Assembly (NCBI GenBank): GCA_014764515.1
Contig: JACXWD010000002.1
Span: 62,001 to 126,000, forward strand
Reading direction: 5' to 3'
Origin: Candidatus Polarisedimenticola svalbardensis
GTDB lineage: Bacteria; Acidobacteriota; Polarisedimenticolia; Polarisedimenticolales; Polarisedimenticolaceae
Length of the DNA: 64,000 nt
The notes under the pieces are model-generated. The model was not told where the DNA came from. It did not search any database and saw only the letters and a list, made by a program, of their open reading frames with translations. This document shows, in pieces, positions 27,314 through 36,172 of this stretch. The stretch's first letter is position 1. Each line of letters opens with the position of its first letter. The position numbers were made by a program, and so were the translations under genes.

Positions 27314-29353
27314 ATGTCTACCGACCAGGAAACACCCAAATCGCCCGAGACCATGGAAGAGTCCGAAGAAACCGCCCAGAAAGTGGAAGAGACCGTCGAA
27401 CCTGTCGAGAAGGTCGTAGAGGCTGCTGAAGCCTCCGACGAAGCCTCCGACGAAGCTTCCGACGAAGCTTCCGAAGACACCCAGGATGAAACCGCAGCCG
27501 ATGCCGAGGAAGGCGCCGACGAAGACGACGCCGACGAAGATTTCGAATCGGTGTATGCCGCCTGGGAAGAAAGCCAGCCCACATTGAAGCCGGGTGCGGT
27601 TGTGACCGGCAGGATCATGAAGATCCTGGAAAAAGAGGTCATCGTAGATATCGGGTACAAATCCGAAGGCATTATCAACCTCGACGAGTTCCGCAACATG
27701 AAGGGCGAACACGAGGCGAAAATAGGCGACGAGGTAGACGTTCTTCTCGAGAAGACCGAGGACGCCCAGGGTTACGTCGTTCTCTCCAAGGAGAAGGCGG
27801 AGCGTCTCAAGATCTGGGACGTGGTGGAGCAGGCGTTCGAGACCGGCGAAGCGATCCTCGGCAAGGTGGTGGACCGTATCAAAGGTGGCCTGAAGGTGGA
27901 TATCGGCTTGCCGGCGTTCCTCCCGGGGTCTCTGGTGGACGTCCGTCCGGTGCGGAATCTGGAGAGCCTGAGAGGCCTTGAGTTCCGCATGCGGGTCATC
28001 AAGGTCAACAAGCGGCGGGGGAACATCGTCCTGTCCCGGAAGGCGATCCTGGAAGAGGAGAACGCCGAGAAGAAGACGAAGACGCTGGAAGACCTGGAAG
28101 AAGGCAAGATCATCCGCGGCGTGGTCAAGAACCTCACCGAGTACGGCGCCTTCATCGACCTGGGTGGAATCGACGGCCTGCTGCATATCACCGACATGTC
28201 CTGGGGCCGGATCAACCACCCCTCCGAAAAATTCCAGATCGGCGACGAGGTCGACGTCATCGTCCTCAAGTTCGACCGTGAGCGCGAACGTGTCTCCCTG
28301 GGCTTCAAACAGCTCCAGGAGGATCCGTGGGAAGGCGCCATCGAGAAATACCCGGCCGAAACCCGTGTGCGGGGCAAGGTGGTCAGCCTGACCGACTACG
28401 GCGCATTCATCGAAGTGGAAGAAGGCGTGGAAGGACTGGTTCACGTTTCCGAAATGTCCTGGACCAAACGGGTCAAACATCCTTCCAAGATCCTCAACGT
28501 TGGTGACTGGGTCGAAAGCGTGGTCCTGGAAATCGACCAGGAGTCCCGGCGGCTGTCCCTGGGCATCAAACAGACAGAAGCGAACCCCTGGGACATGATC
28601 AACACCAAGTACCGCGTTGGCGACGTCCTGACCGGAACGATCAGGAACATCACCGACTTCGGCGTGTTCATCGAGGTGGAAGAAGGTATCGACGGCCTGG
28701 TCCACATCTCGGATATTTCATGGAACACCCGGGTGGCCCATCCCAGCGAAGTCCTGAACAAGGGCGATGAGGTCAAGGCGGTAATCCTGAAGATCGATTC
28801 GGAGAACCAGCGTCTGTCCCTGGGTCTCAAACAGCTGCAGCCGAACGCCCTTGAGGATTTCTTCAGCAGCAACAACGTTGGAACCATCCTTCCCGGCAAG
28901 ATCGTCCGGTTGACCGAGTTCGGCGCTTTCGTGGAACTGTTCGACGGCGTGGAAGGACTGGTGCATGTTTCCGAGATGTCCAAGGACCGCATCGAGAAGC
29001 CGGAAGACGCCTTCGCGGTGGATCAGAAGGTCATGGTCAAGGTCATCAAACTGGATGCGGTAGAGCGCAAGATCGGGCTGTCCATCAAGGAAGCGGAAAA
29101 CGCCGATGCTTACCAGGCCTACTCGGCTGAAGCCGGTGGAAGCGGCAGCGCAAGCACCAGCGCCGGCGCCACCCTGGGCGACCTGAAGAGTGCAGAGATC
29201 CTCAGCACCCTGAAAATGGGCGGCAGTGCCGAAGAGCCGGAACAGCCGGAACAGCCGGAAGAGACGGCTGCGGTTGAGAGCTCCGAGACAGAAGTCGGTG
29301 AGACCGAGGAGCCTGCTGCGGAAACGACGGAAACCGAAGAAGAAGACAAATAA
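27314..29353 (+). CDS. rpsA: 30S ribosomal protein S1 (six S1 domains)
   Basis: Six S1 motifs (e.g. GVVKNLTEYGAFIDLGGIDGLLHITDMSW; GKVVSLTDYGAFIEVEEGVEGLVHVSEMSW); acidic N-terminal extension with EASD repeats. Confidence 0.96.
   Translation: MSTDQETPKSPETMEESEETAQKVEETVEPVEKVVEAAEASDEASDEASDEASEDTQDETAADAEEGADEDDADEDFESVYAAWEESQPTLKPGAVVTGRIMKILEKEVIVDIGYKSEGIINLDEFRNMKGEHEAKIGDEVDVLLEKTEDAQGYVVLSKEKAERLKIWDVVEQAFETGEAILGKVVDRIKGGLKVDIGLPAFLPGSLVDVRPVRNLESLRGLEFRMRVIKVNKRRGNIVLSRKAILEEENAEKKTKTLEDLEEGKIIRGVVKNLTEYGAFIDLGGIDGLLHITDMSWGRINHPSEKFQIGDEVDVIVLKFDRERERVSLGFKQLQEDPWEGAIEKYPAETRVRGKVVSLTDYGAFIEVEEGVEGLVHVSEMSWTKRVKHPSKILNVGDWVESVVLEIDQESRRLSLGIKQTEANPWDMINTKYRVGDVLTGTIRNITDFGVFIEVEEGIDGLVHISDISWNTRVAHPSEVLNKGDEVKAVILKIDSENQRLSLGLKQLQPNALEDFFSSNNVGTILPGKIVRLTEFGAFVELFDGVEGLVHVSEMSKDRIEKPEDAFAVDQKVMVKVIKLDAVERKIGLSIKEAENADAYQAYSAEAGGSGSASTSAGATLGDLKSAEILSTLKMGGSAEEPEQPEQPEETAAVESSETEVGETEEPAAETTETEEEDK
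27428..27475 (+). repeat. Four tandem 12-nt units (GAAGCYTCCGAC) encoding EASD repeats in rpsA
   Basis: gaagcctccgac gaagcctccgac gaagcttccgac gaagcttccgaa read directly. Confidence 0.9.
29237..29263 (+). repeat. Three tandem 9-nt units (CCGGAACAG) near the rpsA 3' end
   Basis: ccggaacag ccggaacag ccggaagag, encoding PEQ repeats. Confidence 0.85.
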
Positions 29354-29438
29354 ATCCTCCGGATTCATCGAACCTGGACGTATAGTCATAGCGTAGGGGT
29401 GGCCGCAAGGCCGCCCCATCAGGCGCGGGGAGGACAAC

Positions 29439-29765
29439 ATGACCAAAGCCGACCTTGTTGAGGAAGTGGTCGGAGTCTGCAACCTCAGCAAGAAAGACGC
29501 CGAGGTGATCGTCAATACAGTCTTCTCCTCTATAACCGAGGCGCTGGAAAAAGACGACAAAATCGAACTCCGTGGATTCGGCAGCTTCCGCGTGCGTAAG
29601 CGTCGATCGAGGCAGGGCCGCAATCCGAAGACCGGCGATCAGGTCGAAGTGCCGGAGAAACGGATTCCGTATTTCAAGCCCGGTAAGGAACTGAAGGACC
29701 TGATCAACAGCGGGGAGAACAGTCCTGGCACCGAACCGGACCCGGGGGCGTTGCCGGGCGCCTGA
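29439..29765 (+). CDS. HU/IHF family DNA-binding protein
   Basis: MTKADLVEEVVGVCNLSKKDAEVIVNTVFSSITEALEKDDKIELRGFGSFRVRKRRSRQGRNPKTGDQVEVPEKRIPYFKPGKEL. Confidence 0.95.
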   Translation: MTKADLVEEVVGVCNLSKKDAEVIVNTVFSSITEALEKDDKIELRGFGSFRVRKRRSRQGRNPKTGDQVEVPEKRIPYFKPGKELKDLINSGENSPGTEPDPGALPGA

Positions 29766-29788
29766 TCTTTCAGGCCGCCCAATCAATC

Positions 29789-31144
29789 ATGGACCGTTCC
29801 GTCCACAACAAAGGCACGTACCACATCGAGACGTGGGGGTGTCAGATGAACGTCCATGATTCGGAAAAGCTGTCCGGATCGATGGAAAGGGAAGGCTACC
29901 TTCGAGCCGCCGGTCCCGACGGTGCGGACGTTGTGCTTCTGAACACCTGCTCCATCCGCGAGAAAGCTTCGGAGAAGGTCTTTTCCGAACTGGGCCGCCT
30001 GAGGAAACTCAAGGACCGCAATCCGGACATGATCCTGGGCGTTTGCGGATGCGTCGGGCAGCAGGAAGGTGCGGAGATCTTCCGCAGGGCGCCTTTTGTC
30101 GATCTGGTCATCGGTCCCAGATCAACCGCTTCGCTACCTGCATTGATGGAGAGGGTGCGGCAGGGCGAAACCGATGTAAGCCTGCGTGTGGACACCGAAT
30201 ACCGTCGTGATTCCATTGATTTCCCCTACGACCAGATCCGGAGGGAAGGGGAGGCGGCCGGGAAGGCGTTCGTCACCGTAATCGAAGGCTGCAACCACCG
30301 ATGCACCTTTTGCATCGTTCCGCGAACCCGGGGGAAAGAGGTCTGTCGCGGGATGGACGACATCCTGGCCGAAGTGGGCCAACTGGCGGACCGGGGGGTG
30401 CTGGAAGTGGAATTCCTCGGCCAGACCGTGAACGCCTACAGGGATGACCGGGGGAACGGCCTTGCGGAGCTTCTGGTTGCGACCTCCCGGATCGACGGCA
30501 TAGAACGGATCCGGTTCACGACTTCCCATCCGGCCCAGATGACGGAGCGTTTGATGGACGCCATGGCGGAAGCCGGGCCCCGGGTCGTCCCGTTCCTGCA
30601 TCTGCCGGTGCAGTCCGGTTCAAGCTCCGTTCTCAAGGACATGCGCAGGGGATACGATCGGGGCACCTACCTTGCGAAGGTAGCCGCTCTCCGTGAACGC
30701 ATACCGGGAATCTGCCTGGGTACCGATATCATCGTCGGATTCCCTACCGAGTCCGACGTCGATTTCAGGGAGACGCTTTCGCTGATGGAAGAGGTCCGCT
30801 TTCACAGTTGCTACAGCTTTACCTACTCCCCACGGCCCGGGACGGCCTCCGAGGCGTTCCACGACGGTGTAGGCCCGGAGGAGAAGCAGGCCAGACTTCA
30901 CGAGCTGCAGCTGGTTCAGAAGGGGATCCAGGAGAGGCTCCACGCCTCCTGGGTCGGTCGTACGGTAGAAGTGCTGGTGGAGGGGGCCAGCAAAAGCGAC
31001 GCCTCCAGGATGACCGGCAGGACACCTGAGAGCCGGATTGTGAATTTCACGGGGAATGCCGTAATTGGCCGTATGGCCCCGATCCTGGTGGAATCTTCAT
31101 CGGCTTACGCCCTCTTGGGAAGAAAGATCGAGCCGGAAGCTTGA
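29789..31144 (+). CDS. miaB: tRNA-2-methylthio-N6-dimethylallyladenosine synthase
   Basis: YHIETWGCQMNVHDSEKLSG, VIEGCNHRCTFCIVPRTRGKE radical SAM CxxxCxxC, C-terminal TRAM domain. Confidence 0.96.
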   Translation: MDRSVHNKGTYHIETWGCQMNVHDSEKLSGSMEREGYLRAAGPDGADVVLLNTCSIREKASEKVFSELGRLRKLKDRNPDMILGVCGCVGQQEGAEIFRRAPFVDLVIGPRSTASLPALMERVRQGETDVSLRVDTEYRRDSIDFPYDQIRREGEAAGKAFVTVIEGCNHRCTFCIVPRTRGKEVCRGMDDILAEVGQLADRGVLEVEFLGQTVNAYRDDRGNGLAELLVATSRIDGIERIRFTTSHPAQMTERLMDAMAEAGPRVVPFLHLPVQSGSSSVLKDMRRGYDRGTYLAKVAALRERIPGICLGTDIIVGFPTESDVDFRETLSLMEEVRFHSCYSFTYSPRPGTASEAFHDGVGPEEKQARLHELQLVQKGIQERLHASWVGRTVEVLVEGASKSDASRMTGRTPESRIVNFTGNAVIGRMAPILVESSSAYALLGRKIEPEA

Positions 31145-31170
31145 CCGGCCTGTTTCAGGCTATGTATATT
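31141..31170 (+). promoter_or_regulatory. Sigma-70-type promoter for DUF151 nuclease
   Basis: TTGACC-N18-TATATT; -35 overlaps the miaB stop; spacer contains GCCTG-TTT-CAGGC. Confidence 0.55.
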
Positions 31171-31214
31171 CATTGGGGTACGGCTTAATTCACCGCAGTC
31201 CCCGGGGTAATTGG

Positions 31215-31700
31215 ATGTCACTGGAAGTAAAAGTACGCGGCCTGATGATCGACCCGGTTTCCAGCATGCCGATCATCATCCTGAAAAACAGCAGTGGCGA
31301 CCAGGTCCTGCCTATCTGGGTCGGGATCTTCGAAGCCAACGCCATCGCCATGGAACTGGAAAAGATCGTCTCGCCCAGGCCGATGACCCACGACCTGCTG
31401 AAAGACGTCATTCAGGCCCTTTCAGGCGGAATGGAGAAGGTGGTCATCACCGACCTCCGGGACAATACGTTCTACGCCATGATCCATATCAAAGGCAAGG
31501 ACGGCTCGGTGGCAGTGGATGCCCGGCCCAGTGACGCCATCGCCCTCGCCCTCCGGGCCGGCGCACCGATCCATATCGAGGAACGTGTCATGGAGCAATC
31601 CAGCGCCACCGGGGAGGATTCGGCAGCGCTCGAGGCCGAGAGGCTGCGCCGCTGGCTGGAAAAAATCGACCCTGAGGAGCTTGGCCACTACGAGATGTAG
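31215..31700 (+). CDS. Bifunctional nuclease family protein (DUF151)
   Basis: VKVRGLMIDPVSSMPIIILKNSSGDQVLPIWVGIFEANAIAMELEKI...RPSDAIALALRAGAPIHIEE; start at 31215, not the longer ORF. Confidence 0.94.
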   Translation: MSLEVKVRGLMIDPVSSMPIIILKNSSGDQVLPIWVGIFEANAIAMELEKIVSPRPMTHDLLKDVIQALSGGMEKVVITDLRDNTFYAMIHIKGKDGSVAVDARPSDAIALALRAGAPIHIEERVMEQSSATGEDSAALEAERLRRWLEKIDPEELGHYEM

Positions 31701-31717
31701 GGGCCGGTCGGGGAAGG

Positions 31718-31746
31718 TTGACACGTCCCAAGGCACCGGTTACACT
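31718..31746 (+). promoter_or_regulatory. Sigma-70-type promoter for parAB
   Basis: TTGACA-N17-TACACT, ~105 nt upstream of the parA ATG. Confidence 0.65.
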
Positions 31747-31850
31747 CCAGCCGTTACCCATTTCCACGCAACTACTACATTCGGTAGCATCCACTGGCGA
31801 CACCGCCATATGCTGTGGTGCCGGTGCCAAAGAGCTGAAACGGGCGTTCC

Positions 31851-32618
31851 ATGCGGACTTCGGTAATCGTCGTAGCCAACCAGAAAGGCGGAGTGGGGAA
31901 AACCACAACCGCAATCAACCTATCGGCCGCCCTGGCCCAGCGAAACTACAAGACACTGCTGATCGATCTCGACCCACAGGGAAACGCTTCGCTGACGTTC
32001 GTCGACACCCGGGAGCAGACCCATACGGTCTACGAGCTGCTGGTGGATCGCAACGTCAAGGTCGAGCAGACCATTCAGGCCAGCGAGAGCGACAAGCTGG
32101 ACGTCATCGGGGCTCGCATTTCCCTGGCCAATGCCGACTCCAAACTGATCGGCGAGTTCGACAGTTATTATCGTCTCAAGGACAAGCTTGAGTCCCTGGA
32201 CGGCAAGTACGATTTCATCATCGTTGACACACCTCCAACCCTGGGGATCCTTACCGTCAACGCAATGGTGGCCGGTACACACCTGGTGGTCCCGGTACAG
32301 GCTTCCTACTTCTCCCTTGAGGGAACTGCGGATCTTCTGGATACCTACGACAGGATACGGAATCGGCCCAACCCGAACCTGAAGTTCCTGGGGGTCGTCA
32401 TTACGCTCCACGACAAGCGCACGATCCTGGCTCGTGAGGTGACCGAGGAGATTCGCGAAAAATTCAGCGACAAGGTGTTCGACACCATGATCTCCAAGAG
32501 CGTTCGCCTCGAGGAGAGTCCGGCTCATAACCAGAGTATTTTCACATTTGCGCCGCGTTCCACCGGAGCGCTTGAGTACTACAAACTAGCTCAGGAGGTG
32601 GTTGATCGTGTCCGGTAA
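31851..32618 (+). CDS. parA: ParA family chromosome partitioning ATPase
   Basis: VIVVANQKGGVGKTTTAINLSAALAQRNYKTLLIDLDPQGNAS deviant Walker A. Confidence 0.96.
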   Translation: MRTSVIVVANQKGGVGKTTTAINLSAALAQRNYKTLLIDLDPQGNASLTFVDTREQTHTVYELLVDRNVKVEQTIQASESDKLDVIGARISLANADSKLIGEFDSYYRLKDKLESLDGKYDFIIVDTPPTLGILTVNAMVAGTHLVVPVQASYFSLEGTADLLDTYDRIRNRPNPNLKFLGVVITLHDKRTILAREVTEEIREKFSDKVFDTMISKSVRLEESPAHNQSIFTFAPRSTGALEYYKLAQEVVDRVR

Positions 32619-33543
32619 GCAAAGAGGTCTCCCGAAGAACAAGAAGCTGCGACACGACACCCACTTCGTGGACGAGATCACAGCCGACTCGTCGGAAGCG
32701 ATCGGCCGGCTGATCGAGATCGGTCAGATAAGGCCGAACCCGGAGCAGCCCAGGAAGTCGTTCGGCGACCTGAGCGAGATGGTTGAGTCGGTCAAGGAGA
32801 AGGGGATTCTCGAGCCGATCCTGGTCCGCTTTTCCGAGGCCGAAGAGAATTACGAGATCATTGCCGGCGAGAGGCGATTCCAGGCAGCTAGCCTGGCAGG
32901 TCTTCGAAAGGTGCCTTGCATCGAGGTCGATGTCGACAATCGGGGCATGCTTGAAATATCCCTGGTTGAGAACCTTCAACGCAAAGACCTGAATGCTTTC
33001 GAAGAGTCTGCGGCAATCCTGCGGCTTTCCGAACAGTTCCGGTACACCCATGAGGAGATCGCCAGAAAGCTCGGTAAGTCCAGAACGATCATCACCGAAA
33101 CCCTGAGTCTGAACAGGATTCCCGAAGACGTTCAGGACCGATGTCGGCAGGCCGACATTATGTCGAAATCGATGTTGCTTCAAATCGTCAGGCAGGATTC
33201 CCATGAAGCGATGCACCATCTGGTGGACAAGATCACCGGTGAAGGCATGACCCGGGAGGAAGCCAGGCGGTTCAACAAGGCCGACGGTTCGGGCAAGCCC
33301 CGGGTGCGCCGCTTCAGCTATAACTACAAGCCTGAAGATAGACCTTTCAGATTCAACATGACCTTCGACAAGAAGGATGTTGAAAAGGAAGAAGTGATCC
33401 TGGCTCTCAAGGAAGTTCTGGAGAACCTGGTTCGTGAGCTGGAGATCGAGCGGTTTGAAGCAGGAGCTGAACAGGAAACGGACCGCAAGAGATCGACACG
33501 AACCCCAAGAGCCGAATCAAGAGGCAATGCGGAACTGACCTGA
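32608..33543 (+). CDS. parB: ParB/RepB/Spo0J family partition protein
   Basis: IRPNPEQPRKSFGDLSEMVESVKEKGILEPILVRF...YEIIAGERRFQAASLAGL...SLVENLQRKDLNAFEE; GTG 32608 (TTG 32602 also possible) overlapping the parA stop. Confidence 0.93.
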   Translation: MSGKQRGLPKNKKLRHDTHFVDEITADSSEAIGRLIEIGQIRPNPEQPRKSFGDLSEMVESVKEKGILEPILVRFSEAEENYEIIAGERRFQAASLAGLRKVPCIEVDVDNRGMLEISLVENLQRKDLNAFEESAAILRLSEQFRYTHEEIARKLGKSRTIITETLSLNRIPEDVQDRCRQADIMSKSMLLQIVRQDSHEAMHHLVDKITGEGMTREEARRFNKADGSGKPRVRRFSYNYKPEDRPFRFNMTFDKKDVEKEEVILALKEVLENLVRELEIERFEAGAEQETDRKRSTRTPRAESRGNAELT

Positions 33544-33693
33544 TTCTTGCCTAATGAGGCCGGCCCCGAACGATGAAATCGACCCTTCCAGAGCAGGTTC
33601 CCTCAAAGACCAAATACCATAGTAGACATAAGATACATTATCGGACGCTGGCAAAATTGATGAAAACAAAGCCAAATCCACTCCCCGCCCACG

Positions 33694-33722
33694 TTGACAG
33701 CGACGTTTTCCGCTCCTAGACT
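33694..33722 (+). promoter_or_regulatory. Sigma-70-type promoter for lptFG
   Basis: TTGACA-N17-TAGACT; -10 ends 9 nt before the ATG. Confidence 0.6.
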
Positions 33723-33731
33723 CCAAAACAT

Positions 33732-36167
33732 ATGATCGGTATACGCCGGATCACAGGATACGTTTTCAGGGAACAGTTGGGCCCGACTGTTCTCGGCTTT
33801 TCCCTGTACACGTTCATCCTTCTGATGAACGCGTTCTTCCTGGTTGCCCAGAAGACCGTTGCCAGCAATCTGGGATGGGATCTCACCTTCAGGCTCTTCC
33901 TGCTCAGGGTTCCAAGCCTCCTGGTTCTGACCATTCCCATGGCGATCCTCCTGGGCGCGCTCATCGGGATCGGACGCCTGTCCTCGGATTCGGAGTGGAT
34001 CGCAATCCAGTCTTCCGGCCACGGTCTCAGAACCCTGGTCAAGCCGTCGATCCTTCTTGGTCTGCTCGGCGCCTCCATCTCTCTTTACCTGTTCTGGGTT
34101 GTTGTTCCCCGGTCCAACATCGCGCTTCGGACCACGCAGATGGAGGTCATGCTCGCTTCCAACATGGCCTCGGACCTCAAGCCGCGAACCTTCTACTTCA
34201 CTCCGGAAGGCCGGGTGATGTTCGTGGATGAGATTACCGCCGGCTCCAAGGGACTCCTGGAGGGTGTGTTTATCCACAACCCGATCCGGCCCAACCAGAC
34301 TCGGGAGCTGATTCTGGCCCGGGAAGGCAACCTCTATCCCTCATCCGACGGGTCCGGCAGCCTGGAAATGGATCTGCGAGATGTGGTGCTGCACCTTTAC
34401 AAGCCGCATTCTCCGGAGAGTTACCAACACAGCACCTTCGACAATTACCACATCGTCTTGCCTCCCCCGGCTCATATCCAGGCTCTCAAGGAACCGCCCC
34501 GAAAGACCGTGAGGAACATGGGTCTTGGCGAGTTGCGCGATGAGTTGTCCAGGGCCGGCCGGGATTCCAATGCCATCATCGCCGATGTCCGCAAGCGAAA
34601 TGCCCTGATGGAATTGAACACACGGGTCGCCCTTCCGCTGGCCTGTTTGCTGTTCGCCATTCTGGCCGTTCCATTGGGTGTCACCAGGGCCCGATCCGGC
34701 AAAGGGGCCGGATTCGCCATGAGCATGCTGGTAATTACCGTTTACTACCTGATCCTCACCATCTGCCAGGATCAGGCCAGAAGAGGCCGGATCCCTCCCA
34801 CACCGGCGATCTGGTCCGCCAACGCCGTCATTCTGCTGTGGTGCCTGTACGCCCTCTGGAAGCTGCGGAGGCCAGGGGGTGAGTCCCGGGGCGTCCTGAG
34901 CGCCCTGTTGGACCTTGCCATCACCTTCTGGCGACGGCTGGCGGCGCTGCTCTCCCCTGCTACATCCAAGGCCCAGAGTCAGGAGGAGAACCTTCTGGAA
35001 GGCGAGGCGCCGGAAGTTCAGGAAGCGATCCGGAAAAAGGTCGGGTTCCGTTTTGTGCCACGGCTGGATTCTTACGTCGGATCCCATTTCATCCGGCTGT
35101 TCCTGTATGCCCTGCTGTCCAGTTACGTTATTTACGGCATCGTGGAACTCAAGTCGCTGATAACCCAGATGATGGAGCACCAGCAGCCTCCAGGGCTTCT
35201 CCTGAGCTATTTCAAGTACTTCGCCCCCGGCATGATCCCCTTTACCGTGCCGATCGCCTGCATGGTCGGAGCGATCGTCGCCGTCACGATCCTTTCAAGA
35301 ACCGGCGAACTCGACGCCATGAAGGCCAGCGGCATCAGCGTCCGGCGCGCCACCGCTCCGATCTTCCTGGCTACCCTCGCCATATGCGGCGTGTACTTCG
35401 TGGCGCAGGACAAATTGATTCCGGTCACGAGTCAGAAGAGTCTTGAGATCAAGGATCAGATCCACGGCAGGTCTCCCAGAACCTACGGCGCCCGCCCCGG
35501 CGGCTCCTGGGTTTTTTCCGCAGACGGCACCCGCCTGTACCACTACCGCATGTTCGACAGCGACCCCGGGTTTTTCCAGGCGCTGAACAGCTTCACCATC
35601 GACCGGGACGCCATGAAAGTCCGGTCACACCGTTTCGGCGACGCCGTCAACTGGGTTGATGATGCCTGGGTCCACACCAGGGGCTGGTACCGCACCTTCC
35701 CCGCAGACGGCACCGCCGGCATCTACAGTCATGAGGAAACCGCGGTGGTGGAAGGGTTGGACGGACCGGAACATTTTGCCCAGCGGGAATCGGGGATGAG
35801 ACGGAACAACGATGCCAAGATTGAACAGTTCGACATGGAAGCGCTGAAGGCGGAAATCCTGAGCCTGCGTCAGTCCGGCTACGATACGACCCGTCTGGAA
35901 GTTTCCTATTTCGGCCGGTTCTCCCGGCCGCTGACGCCTCTGGTCATGGTCATGCTGGGCCTGCCGTTCGCCTTCCGCATCGGCCGCAAAGGATCGCTGT
36001 ACGGGATCGGCGTCGCCATCCTGCTGGTGATCCTGTACTGGGCCACCTTTGCCATCTTCAACGCCCTGGGCCTTGAAACCATCCTGCCGCCGTTCCTTGC
36101 GGCCTGGGCTCCCAATATTTTCTACGGACTCCTGGGCGCCACCCTGATGCTGTACGTCCGGACCTGA
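33732..36167 (+). CDS. LptF-LptG fused LPS export permease
   Basis: Two consecutive YjgP/YjgQ units: FREQLGPTVLGFSLYTFILLMNAFF...LRVPSLLVLTIPMAILLGALIGIGRLSSDSE, and SHFIRLFLYALLSSYVIYGIVELKSLITQM...APGMIPFTVPIACMVGAIVAVTILSRTGELDAMKASG. Confidence 0.93.
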   Translation: MIGIRRITGYVFREQLGPTVLGFSLYTFILLMNAFFLVAQKTVASNLGWDLTFRLFLLRVPSLLVLTIPMAILLGALIGIGRLSSDSEWIAIQSSGHGLRTLVKPSILLGLLGASISLYLFWVVVPRSNIALRTTQMEVMLASNMASDLKPRTFYFTPEGRVMFVDEITAGSKGLLEGVFIHNPIRPNQTRELILAREGNLYPSSDGSGSLEMDLRDVVLHLYKPHSPESYQHSTFDNYHIVLPPPAHIQALKEPPRKTVRNMGLGELRDELSRAGRDSNAIIADVRKRNALMELNTRVALPLACLLFAILAVPLGVTRARSGKGAGFAMSMLVITVYYLILTICQDQARRGRIPPTPAIWSANAVILLWCLYALWKLRRPGGESRGVLSALLDLAITFWRRLAALLSPATSKAQSQEENLLEGEAPEVQEAIRKKVGFRFVPRLDSYVGSHFIRLFLYALLSSYVIYGIVELKSLITQMMEHQQPPGLLLSYFKYFAPGMIPFTVPIACMVGAIVAVTILSRTGELDAMKASGISVRRATAPIFLATLAICGVYFVAQDKLIPVTSQKSLEIKDQIHGRSPRTYGARPGGSWVFSADGTRLYHYRMFDSDPGFFQALNSFTIDRDAMKVRSHRFGDAVNWVDDAWVHTRGWYRTFPADGTAGIYSHEETAVVEGLDGPEHFAQRESGMRRNNDAKIEQFDMEALKAEILSLRQSGYDTTRLEVSYFGRFSRPLTPLVMVMLGLPFAFRIGRKGSLYGIGVAILLVILYWATFAIFNALGLETILPPFLAAWAPNIFYGLLGATLMLYVRT

Positions 36168-36172
36168 TCAGG
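36163..36172. repeat. Perfect 10-bp palindrome CCTGATCAGG containing both convergent stop codons
   Basis: TGA of lptFG (36165-36167) abuts the TCA (TGA on minus strand) of the phosphodiesterase-TPR gene (36168-36170). Confidence 0.95.

Noticed and set aside
27023-28705. 560-codon minus-strand ORF antisense to rpsA
   Set aside because: Antisense shadow of the S1 repeats (periodic composition), with no start context or domain.
29439-29765. Second HU gene as a mobile-element or phage nucleoid protein
   Set aside because: Sits between rpsA and miaB in a housekeeping context; multiple HU/IHF paralogues are ordinary.
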